Source: an uncultured Clostridia bacterium (GTDB lineage: Bacteria > Bacillota > Clostridia > TANB77 > CAG-508). From it: a stretch of DNA of 52,886 bases. The notes under the pieces are model-generated. The model saw only the letters and a list, made by a program, of their open reading frames with translations, did not search any database and was not told the DNA's origin. A program made the translations under genes and the position numbers. Each line of letters begins with the position of its first letter. Within the stretch, counting starts at the first letter, position 1. The DNA lies in contig CASAUJ010000006.1 of NCBI GenBank assembly GCA_949118805.1, positions 1 to 52,886 on the forward strand, written 5' to 3'. Of the stretch, positions 8,091 to 17,600 are shown piece after piece.

Positions 8091-8121
8091 AAGGGGGAAC
8101 ACCGATATGGTGTTCCCCCTT
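8091..8121 (-). terminator. Terminator after the PIN-domain gene
   Basis: AAGGGGGAACACC (8091-8103) pairs perfectly with GGTGTTCCCCCTT (8109-8121) around GATAT. It is 20 bp beyond the stop of the PIN gene. Confidence 0.8.
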
Positions 8122-8141
8122 GATAGAATAACTGATTTAGA

Positions 8142-9260
8142 TTAGTTATTTTTTCTAACTAATGAGAAATAATTACGAACTTCTCTCTTTGCTTCTTTTG
8201 GCAAATCTAATGCTTCAATCTGATTACTATTACTTATCTTGTTATCTCCAAGGTATATAGCATGATTTTCTGATTGAATTTTAGTTATTTCATATCTTGC
8301 AACACATAATCCATTATGCTTTAACTTATAAGTCATGATTAAAACTATATTGCCTCTTTCAAGATAAATACTATTACCTACAGTGGGATGCTTTACTTTC
8401 TCTTCTGATAACACGATATACCTGATCTTATAAGTCTCCGGTATCGTTAATATTAATTTCTTTCCTAATATTGATACATTGCTGATAGTTGTATCTCCAA
8501 CTTTCATCTCTTGATCAATAATCGAATTAGATCTCATATTTTGTAAAAGGCTTGCAATATCTAGCTGTGTTTCTACTTCCTCTGTTTCTGTTTCCTTTGT
8601 TTCCGTTTCCTCTGTTTCCGTTTCCTCTGTTTCCGTTTCCTTTGTTTCCGTTTCCTTTGTTTCCGTTTCCTCTTGTTCTGCTAGAACATTCTCTGCAATA
8701 ATGTATTCTATACCATAAGCTCTAGCCATTGTAGCCATTGCATTATCTGCGGTATAAAGAATTACATCTTTCCCTTTACAAAAATTAAGCAAATTCTCAT
8801 CTGTATAATTGCTAATATTTTCTGCTATTTCCACTTTTATCTTTTTGCCTTCTTTATCTCTGGCACTTTCAGCTAAAAGATGTCTTACATTCATACCTAA
8901 AATGCCTTTAGAAACTTTAAACTTTTCCAGTTCTTTTACAACATCAAGTAGTAAGATAACACTTGAATGACTCATAATAAAGTCAAATGCTCCCTTTCTT
9001 CCTAATGAACTTGTATCTACAACTAAACTCCTTTTATTGTTCCATTTCTTTTTTGCTTTTTCTGTTACTTTACCATCATTCTTATTAAGTAACTGGATTA
9101 TCTTTTTGGCTACTCCCTCTGAATATCGTGTTTCGACTCTATACCTTATTTGATTTGCCGAAAGAGATAACATTTGCATTATCTCAGTTGTTGTTTTTCC
9201 TTCATTCACTGCTTTTCTGATAATTCTTGATTCCTCATATAACTTGTCGTTTCTTGCCAT
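8142..9260 (-). CDS. PIN-domain protein with Thr-Glu repeat linker
   Basis: 372 residues. Residues 1-60 look like a helix-turn-helix (TTTEIMQMLSLSANQIRYRV). Residues 75-190 are a PIN-type nuclease domain with the acidic residues expected for metal binding: VVDTSSL, VVKELEKF, YTADNAMATMARAYG. Residues 195-230 are a low-complexity run of ETETK/ETETE units, encoded by a 15-bp imperfect tandem repeat. The last 140 residues are a beta-rich domain I do not recognise. It starts at ATG 9260 with AAAGGAGAG upstream. It lies alone near the right end of element 2. It could be an RNase or a regulator; no antitoxin partner is visible. It contains no CGG codon although CGG triplets occur out of frame throughout the repeat. 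Confidence 0.7.
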   Translation of the reverse strand: MARNDKLYEESRIIRKAVNEGKTTTEIMQMLSLSANQIRYRVETRYSEGVAKKIIQLLNKNDGKVTEKAKKKWNNKRSLVVDTSSLGRKGAFDFIMSHSSVILLLDVVKELEKFKVSKGILGMNVRHLLAESARDKEGKKIKVEIAENISNYTDENLLNFCKGKDVILYTADNAMATMARAYGIEYIIAENVLAEQEETETKETETKETETEETETEETETKETETEEVETQLDIASLLQNMRSNSIIDQEMKVGDTTISNVSILGKKLILTIPETYKIRYIVLSEEKVKHPTVGNSIYLERGNIVLIMTYKLKHNGLCVARYEITKIQSENHAIYLGDNKISNSNQIEALDLPKEAKREVRNYFSLVRKNN

Positions 9261-9531
9261 TTTCTCTCCTTTTGCTATAATTAATTTGTTAAAATGGTTA
9301 ATAAGTTACAAATCTAAAGTTATCTATCCTCCTTTCATAGATATTAAAAATTTTAATACCTTTTAGCTTAAATATATTTATATTATACAATATTTACATA
9401 AAATTTGCAAATTGCTCATTGTATTACCTAATTACAATTTAAAATTATACTATTAATTCAAGCTTTATTTTTACATATTTCTAGCACCTTTGAGTTAACT
9501 TCTTCATTTGTCGTAAACAGACCACCGTTGC
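9261..9531. other. Element 2 right-end spacer
   Basis: A+T-rich sequence upstream of the PIN gene. A minus-strand GAAAGGAGG at about 9332-9340 has no credible start codon behind it. The final 60 bp to the junction can be read as a short peptide in fusion with the permease remnant, which is probably fortuitous. Confidence 0.4.
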
Positions 9532-9973
9532 AATCGCAACTGCCATCACTATAATTGCTGGAGTTCCTGCTCCTACCCAAATAATAATAATGGGACCGTA
9601 ATGCTACTTTGGGTAAACTATTTAATACTACTAAGTATGGCTCTGCTACTTTTGACAAAAAATCTGACCACCATAAAATAATAGCAATTAAAATTCCTAA
9701 AACAGTACCTAATAGAAATCCTACCATTGTTTCATACACGGTAATTCCTATATGTGTCATTAATTCATTTCCACTTAAATTCGTAAACGTCTGCCAGATT
9801 CGACTTGGTTGACTGGTAATAAAACTATCTATTATTTGTTGATTGGCTAAGATCTCCCATAAAATAAGAAATCCTAATAATATTGTAATTTGTGTTAAAA
9901 AAATGGCACATTTTTTATGTTTTTTCTTTCTTAAATATTGTTTTCTTTCTTCTGATATAAACTGTTTATTCAT
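9532..9973 (-). pseudogene. ABC permease, N-terminal fragment (contains a CGG +1 site)
   Basis: 147 codons of a BPD_transp_1 (SsuC-like) permease: cytoplasmic start, first helices, then EPYLVVLNSLPKVAL. Codon 126 is an in-frame CGG (C at 9598). Skipping the C gives PKVALGPIIIIWVGAGTPAI, the family sequence; read straight the peptide becomes SHYYYLG, unlike the family. Family sequence stops at 9532, where element 2 begins, and resumes at 4387. It overlaps the ATPase stop by 8 bp (ATGAATAA), showing the original ATPase-permease-binding protein operon. Two separate CGG sites in one permease predate the insertion. Confidence 0.8.
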
Positions 9974-10734
9974 CCACTCCTAGCTCCTTCCATAAAGTAT
10001 TAAAATATTGACTAAATTTCGGTTTTTCCCTACAATTGATTGGATCTCTATTTTCCATTTCAAAGTCAATTTTATGAATATCTTTTACGGTTCCTGGTCT
10101 CGCATTTAATACCACCACTCGATCTGACATACTAATCGCTTCTGAAATATCATGGGTTACCACAAGTGCAGTTATTCCTTCCCTTCGTAAAATATGATAA
10201 ATATCATTTGTTACCATGATTCTTGTTTGATAGTCTAATGCAGAAAAAGCTTCATCCAATAATAGTATTTTAGGCTTAACAGCTAATGTTCGAATAAGTG
10301 CCACTCTTTGCCTCATTCCTCCTGACAATTCAGATGGATACTTATCTTTAAATTCGTATAAATCATACTTTTTTAATAATTCTTCTACATATTCCCTACT
10401 TTCTCTCTCTTTTTTTCCTTTTATTTCTAATCCAAACATTGTATTACTTAATATGGTTCTCCATTCCAACAAACAATCTCTTTGTAGCATATAACCTATT
10501 TTAGGAGATATCCCGTTCACATTTTTCCCCTTCTATGTAGATTTCTCCTGATGTTTTATCTTCTAGTCCTGCTACAACAGATAATAAAGTAGATTTTCCG
10601 CATCCGCTTGGTCCTATAATACTTACAAATTCTCCTTTGTTTATTCTTAAATTCACATTTTGTATGGCTAAAACTTCTCCTTCTTTGTTTTGGTATTTTT
10701 TACTTACATTCTTAATTTCCAGTATTTTTTCCAT
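9966..10734 (-). CDS. ABC transporter ATPase (SsuB/TauB-like); needs +1 shift at CGG
   Basis: 255 residues after one skip. Walker A is GPSGCGKST, the Q-loop region is GYMLQRDCLLEW, the signature LSGGMRQR, Walker B ILLLDEAFSALD and the switch His VVTHD. The frame breaks at codon 74, an in-frame CGG (C at 10515). Straight reading gives three more codons and stops. Skipping the C gives KCEGISPKIGYMLQ, as in the family. The start ATG 10734 has GGGAGGG 9-10 nt upstream. It would energise import of a small organic substrate with the permease and binding protein, but both of those are disrupted by the two elements, so this gene may now be an orphan. Confidence 0.85.
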
Positions 10735-10867
10735 CTTTATGATCCCTCCCTGTTTTCTTCATTTTGGTCCTCTTATATTTTATGTAGAACACAAAAAAAG
10801 AGTTTCTAATTGTTCCCTAAAAAATTAATTTATGTCACTTTAATTACCATTAAAATCCTTTATGTCA

Positions 10868-10896
10868 TTGCAGAAAATTTAGGAAAAAGATATAAT
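10868..10896 (+). promoter_or_regulatory. Sigma-70-like promoter for the 10963 gene
   Basis: TTGCAG (10868-10873), 17-bp spacer, TATAAT (10891-10896), 66 bp before the start codon. Confidence 0.7.
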
Positions 10897-10962
10897 AACT
10901 AAAATGAATAGGAAAGATACTTTTTTATTTTAAAAATAAGATATTATAGGGAGATGTTAAAA

Positions 10963-11562
10963 ATGGAAGAAAAAAAGAAAAGCAAGAATCAAATAATAAT
11001 AATAATAATAATTGTTCTCACTGTAATTGCTACTATTATTGGTATTGTAGTATTTATAAGTAATAAAGCAACACTATTAACACAAGAAAATTACACAGAT
11101 TATTTAAAAATAAGTACACCAGTAAATGGAGGTGAACAATATACAATACATTTAGGAACAGATTTTAAAACTAACTATGTTAGTAAGGAAGATTTTTTTC
11201 AAAATATAGTGATGTCTGTTAATGTAAGTGGCACATCAGATAATTTTATCTATGAAGAGGTAGAGGTAGAAGTTCGTTTTGTAGGAGATTGTCCTTTATA
11301 TCAATTAGTTAAAGCAGGAAGTTATAATTCAAGAATGGCAATAATAAGCCCTGTTTTTTCAAAAACAGGAGAAGTAACGCACATTGACAAAACACTTACT
11401 GTAAAATGTGATGTTTCAGGCAATATCAAATCAAGTAAAGAAAATTCCTATACAGAAGAAATTCCAAAAAAAGAAGATAAAAATAATTATATTAGTAAAG
11501 AAGATATCAGCAAAATAGAAAAAGAAATAAAAGTAAAAGGAAAAGTAAAAGCTAATAAATAA
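10963..11562 (+). CDS. Membrane-anchored extracellular protein of unknown function
   Basis: About 199 residues from ATG 10963. This start is preferred over ATG 10954 because GGGAG (10949-10953) then sits 9 nt upstream. A short lysine-rich cytoplasmic tail leads into one membrane helix, where a run of ATA/ATT codons gives seven successive isoleucines. The outer part is about 150 residues, beta-rich, with two Cys (VGDCPLY and VKCDVSG) that could form a disulfide, and ends in a charged lysine-rich tail. It stands alone between its own promoter and a shared terminator, convergent with the giant surface protein gene. No family recognised. Confidence 0.75.
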   Translation: MEEKKKSKNQIIIIIIIVLTVIATIIGIVVFISNKATLLTQENYTDYLKISTPVNGGEQYTIHLGTDFKTNYVSKEDFFQNIVMSVNVSGTSDNFIYEEVEVEVRFVGDCPLYQLVKAGSYNSRMAIISPVFSKTGEVTHIDKTLTVKCDVSGNIKSSKENSYTEEIPKKEDKNNYISKEDISKIEKEIKVKGKVKANK

Positions 11563-11579
11563 ATTTACATATTTTCATA

Positions 11580-11625
11580 AAAAATTAGAAAGAAGATGTC
11601 CTAGGACATCTTCTTTCTAATTTTT
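11580..11625. terminator. Bidirectional terminator
   Basis: A perfect 23-bp inverted repeat centred at 11602/11603, A-rich on one side and T-rich on the other, between two convergent genes. Confidence 0.9.
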
Positions 11626-11635
11626 ATGAATCAAA

Positions 11636-14600
11636 CTATTCCTTCTTTTTTCTCTCTCTTTTTTTGATCCACGTTATCTCTAGTATTACAATCATACCGA
11701 TTCCAGCTAATTCTAGTAGAATCACAGCTATTGTTTGTTTCGTTAATACAATTTCTAATCCTGTTTTCACAGCTAGTAGAACAGTTGCACTAGAAGTATT
11801 ATTCCTTTCATCTTGATCTTTAAATCCAGGACGATTTGTCAATCCTTCAATTGTGACTGTATTTCTCTTCTCTCCTAAGTTAAACTCACTCTTTGTCCAA
11901 TCTAGAATCACTTTTAGTGCTATACTTTCTCCTGGTTCTATTTCTTTTTCTTCAAAAGTTGTTGTTGATAATTTGTTTCCCGATGCTTTCCAATATGTAG
12001 GATTTTTATTAGCATCAAAAGATAATCCTAATGGCATTCTATCTACAATTTCTCCTACACATCCTGCTACTTTTCCTGTGTTTGTAACCTTTATAACATA
12101 AGTTATTTGCACATTTTGCTTTGCAATTCTTTTTCCATCTACCTCTATTTTAGCAATTTGTTCTGCTCCTTTTGTCATTTGTTTTTTGACTCCATTGATT
12201 GAAAATTCAGAAATATATTTTTCTACTTTTAAATCAAATGGTAATCTCTTATTTCGAATCACTACATATTGAAGATCTGGTATGTCTCTTAAAGTGAAGT
12301 TTAATTCTCCAATTGGTTCATATCCTTCTGGTATTCCTGTTTCGAAAATAGTATAAGTAACAACTGGTAATCTTTCTTTGTAAGTATGAACTCCTGTATC
12401 ATCAATCTGAATTACCGTTTCGCCTTCTGGATTTTTGATTTCTAACTTTCCTCCTGGTAATAATTCTTTGGAAATTTCATCAATAAAACGAATATCTAAC
12501 TTTGTATAATCTTGCTCAATTACTTTTTCTTGTATTTCTGGAGTATCTTCTATTGTAAATTCTTCTTGTCCAATTGATACATATCCTTTATCTTTTGGAT
12601 ATTCCTTTTCCTTAATTTCATAGTCTCCAATTGGAATTTTTTCTATGATTTTTTCTTCTCCATCTGTAGTAAATTCATATATGACTTCTTTGGTTTCTTT
12701 GTCAATCACTTGTACTACTACATCTTTAATTGGTTCTTTGGTTTCTTTATCCACCACTGTAATTTTAACTTTTGTTACTTCATCTTGCATAGTTACAGTA
12801 GGAATTTGTTGTTCTTCTATTTCATCTGTATCTTTCTTTAAATCTGTTATCACACTTCCATCTAAAAGAATGGTAAATTTAATATCTTCTGCTGTTACAT
12901 AACCTTTTGCTGGTTGTGCTTCATGTAAGATATATTCTTTTTCTGTTTCTAGCCCTTTTACATTATGAGGTTCTTCTTCTGTTACCCATTCTTCTATGAT
13001 TTCTTCTCCCTCTAGTATTTGTAAAACACTACCTGGTATTGTTACTTTCTCTAATGATTCTCCTATTTTCTCTATTTTTTCAAAATTCACTTCTGTCTTT
13101 TTATTTTGTATTGTTAGCTTAACAGGATATTCTTTTTCTGAAGATATAATATCAGTTGAATCAATTTCTAATCTTTCCTTATTTTCAATATAACCTTTAG
13201 CTGGCTTCATTTCTAATATGTAATATCTTCCAATTGGTAAATCTGCTTTAAATTTAGCAAATCCATTTTGATCTGTAATTGCGGTTTCAATTAAAGTATC
13301 CTTGTTTAATAAAATAGTATTATCTTTACTTACTATATTTTCTGCTACATATAAGCCAAAGACTGCTCCCTGTATTGGTTCTCCTGTTTCTTGATCTGTT
13401 TTATAAACGCCTAATTGTTGTTCTTCTATAAATCCTTCTTCTTTTATTATAATTTCATTTTCTGCCTCTCCTGTTACTTGTTCTGTTTTTGGATTCTCTG
13501 GATCTTCTGGATTTTCTATGATACCAGTTGCTGTAACTGTTACTTTATTAGGTATCTTCTCTCCTATGATTCTATCTTCTCCTATGGTGTATTGATAGGT
13601 GATATCGATAAATTGTCCTATTTCTAATTGTTCAATTTTAAGGGTTTGTTTATCAATTTCTATTCCCCCTATTATTTCTCTAAATTGTCCTTGTAATAGA
13701 TTTTCTTTTATCACAATATCTCGTAATATACTTTTTCCCGTATTGGTAACTTTTATTGTATAATTTACTACTTCTCCTTTTTGATAAATTTCCTTTTCTG
13801 CCTCTTTTGTTATTTCGATTTCTGATTTTTTCACTTCTACAACCGCTGTATCTTCTTCTGGAATCATTGGTTCATTCCTTAAAGTACCATTTAGTTGAGC
13901 TGTATTGGTAAAAGTATTTTCTTTATAATCTTCTGGAATTTGATACTGATATACAATCTCAATTTTTTCTCTTGGTTCAATTGTTCCAATAGCAATTACT
14001 CCATCTTTTACTTGTATTCCCTCTTTACTTGCTTTTAGAATTGCATTTGGCTTAATTTTTTCATCTGTTATAGTTGCATTTTCAATTGGTTCATCATATG
14101 GATTCATAGCTAACACAGTATATAAAGCAATATCTCCAGGTTTATATGATTTTTTATCAGCTATTTTTCGAATTGTAATTTCACTCCATATTGTTTCTTT
14201 TGCTTCATCAGTTACTGGTTCTAGCTCTTTTTCTATGATTTCTCCACCTTGTATTACAACTTTTTTGATTGGTATACCAGTAGCAGTTACACGATTGTCT
14301 ATTTCTCCAACTTCTTCTTGTGTTAAATGAGAATGATAGATTAGTTGTTTCTCTTCTCCTATTTCAAGCGTTTCAATTATAATGGTATGATTATCCTCTT
14401 TCTGGGTACCTTCTACCTTTTCAAATTCCCCTTCAATCATACTTTCTTTTACAATAATATTTTTTAATAAGGTACTTCCTGTATTAGATACTGTTATCTT
14501 ATAATCCACTACTTCACCTGTCTGGTATACCTCTTTTTCTGCCTCTTTTTTAACAGCAATACTTGCATTTGGTCTACCAACATTGGTTGTTTGTCTTTGA

Positions 14601-17600
14601 TTGTCTATTGTCGTTGTATATTTTTCTATTGGTGTCAAATCATCACGAGCTTCTACTTTTACAACTGCTGTTTGTTCTTCATAATAGTACCCTTTTGGTG
14701 CTTCTGTTTCTTTTATTTCATATTCTCCTAATGGTAATCCTCTTTTTAGGAATAATTGTACTACATCTGGTTTGTTCTCAATTAAGTCATTTGTTATTTT
14801 TGTAATCATTAAAACGCCATCTTGGGTTTGTCCTTCTGCAATTTTAACGCCTGCTGATAGCATAATCCCTTGCTCTCCATCTGGATGAAGCATATCTTGT
14901 TTGGTATAGATTTCAAAAGTGGCTGTATCAATTTTTTGTCTTTCATACTTAAATTGTAAATTTCCTTCTTCATCTTGTTCTGTTCCAATAAATACTTCTC
15001 CTGTCTTTTCAATTTCTATTTGTCCTACCTTAGCAATATTACTTAAGGTTACTTTTTGAGTTTCTTCTTTGTCTTTGATTGTGAAATTTACCAAACCATC
15101 TAAGTCCTTTCCTTTTACGAGTTCATTTGGATCTGTTGTATCACTTTCAAATAGTAAGTCTTTCACATAGTTGTCTCTTTGTTTTTCTTCTTCTACCCAA
15201 TATTTTTTACCAACTTCTAATCCTTTTACCTCAATTTCTCCCTTTTCATCTACATTATAGTGTCCAATGATATTTCGTTGTTCATCTTTTAAAGCTATTT
15301 GTGTGTTTTTTAAGCCAACTCCTGTTTCATAATCGACTATTTTTATTTTTAATTTGATCACCTGATTGGTAAAATCGAATTGTTTTGTAATTTTTATCAC
15401 TTCTTGTCCTTGGTAAGTACAATCTAAATCTATAGTTTGTGAATTGGTAGCATAACCTTTTGGCGCTTTTAACTCTTTGACATAATACTTTCCAAGTGGT
15501 AAATTTTCATCTTGGAAATAAGCCTTTCCATTTTCTCCACTTGTTGCTTTTGCAATTAATTGATTGGCTCTTATGGTTTTTGTAGTTCCGTTTTGATCTA
15601 TGTATTCAATCACTTCTTTAGTATATAATCCGAATTCTGCTCCTGCTAATAAAGTTCCTTCTTCTCTATCTTTTTTAGTAATCTGGATATCTATTTTTTG
15701 TCTTTCATTTGTATATTCTACCTCTTGATAAATAATCGCTTTTTCTTGTCCTTCATAAGCTAGTTCTACTTCTTTTCTTTCTGTGTTTAAGGTAAATCCC
15801 TTCCCTGCTTTTGTTTCTACCACATAATATTTTCCTAATGGTAATTTTTCAAAAATAGCCTTTCCTTCTGCATTGGTTTCTAATTCTCTGACAAGTTGAT
15901 CTTTTAAGTATATTTTGTATCTTTCTCCATTTTCATCTGTCTGATTATCTTGTGTATAAATATCTTCTTTTGCATAAATTGCAAATTTGGCATCTGATAC
16001 CACTCTTTTTGCATATTCAAATTGATAATTTCCTTCTTGTGGATCAACATAAGTTAAATATTCTCCCTGTTTTTCAACGGTTATCGTTCCTACTTGTGGA
16101 GAATTGCTTTGTTCCACAGTTATAATTGCATTTCTATTTCCTAAATCTGGATCTGTTTCATATACAACATTTGTACTAATGGTAAATGGTATAGCACTTC
16201 TTGGATTTTCCTCTCTTCCTGCTATTATATATCCTTCTGGTGCAGCTACTTCTCTTAATTCATATTCTCCTGGAAGTAATACCTCTGGTGTTAACAAATA
16301 TCCTTCCTCTGTTGTACGATATGGATTTTCTTCTGTTCCATATTTTACTTTATTAGGATAAGTTACCCATTGTTCTATATATTGATGATTGTTTTTATCC
16401 CAAATTCGATAAGAAGCATTTGCTTTTAATACAGTTCTTTTAGTCGTATCATCTTTTTTTATAATTTTAATTCTTGCTTCAAATTCTCGGTCAATTGGAT
16501 AAATCATTTTCTTTGGTGTTCTACTGTCTTCTTTTATTTCAACAATAAATGGATCGATCGTCTTAACATCTAATGGGGTTGTACTTTCTATTACAACATA
16601 TTTACCATAAGCTAATTCTGGTGATATTACAATTCCATCCTCATTTGAGAATAATTCTGGTATTCTTTCTCCATTTTCATTTGTATGAAAAACTAATGCT
16701 GTTTGTTCCTTGGTAAAATCTACTGTTTTAAAATCATTTGGATTATAATTTCCATTTGAATCTTTTACAATTGTTCCATCTTTTACTTTGCTTAATTGAC
16801 TAATTAAATAAGTTTTGAAACCTGCTCCTTTTAGAGGATTTCCCATTGTTGAATTTTCTAATAATTCTAATTTTGTTAATTGGAAGCTTTGTTTGATTAC
16901 AGTTTCTTTTCCAATGACTCTTTTTTCTGCATTTTCATATCGTGGATCTGCTACTTGATTTTGGTATATAAAGTATGGTGTTGTTTGATCTCCTGGTACA
17001 TAATAATGATCTTGATAGTATGCTTTTAGATTTACTTCATGTTGAGTATTATCTTTTAAATATCCTTCTGCTGGAATCACTTCTTGTATATAATATTTTC
17101 CTAAATATAAATCTTCCCAACTTATTTTTCCTTCTTCATCTGTTGTTCCTGTTGCAATCTGTTGTCCAGCTGAATATAATATATGCCCATCATCTGGCGA
17201 TAAAATATCTTCTTTTGCATACAATCCATAAATTGCTCCTTGTAAAGTGGCGTCTCCTTGTGCAAAATCTTCTTCATAATCTGTATGATTATAATTTACT
17301 TCTTTGTCATTACTTTTAAAATCTATTTGTGCTTTTACTTCTGCATTTTTTATTTGTGTAGGATAAGAAAATATTTGTCCATTTTGTGTGATTTGAAATT
17401 CTGTTTCCCAATTACTTGTTGTATAACCAAATGGTCTACTTGATTCTACTACTTTAAATTTACCTAAATTTTGTGCATTATAATACATAGTTGCTGTATA
17501 TGTCCCTTTCGTTCCTACTACCTTTTCTGTTAATTTATCTCCTCTTACTGTTGTCGCATCTATATGAGTTGGTACTACCCAATTATTCATAGTAGTTGAC

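Larger units (their letters stand above)
4388..9531. mobile_element. Integrative element 2 (~5.1 kb) inside the ABC permease gene
   Basis: The permease sequence breaks at ATT (4385-4387) and resumes at ATT (9532-9534). Between them are a large serine recombinase at the left end (its stop is 100 bp from the junction), a 53-residue protein, HepT/MntA, a broken ORF, a remnant HTH regulator and a PIN-domain gene. A terminal recombinase, a short shared core and a split host gene are typical of serine-integrase elements. No conjugation or replication genes are seen, so it is a small integrative or mobilisable island. Confidence 0.75.

Noticed and set aside
8590..8670. CRISPR-like repeats
   Set aside because: The tandem units are in-frame codons for the Thr-Glu linker of the PIN protein, without spacers.
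11636..11800. LPxTG sortase signal in the giant surface protein
   Set aside because: The C-terminus has a helix and basic tail, but no LPxTG-like pentapeptide precedes it.
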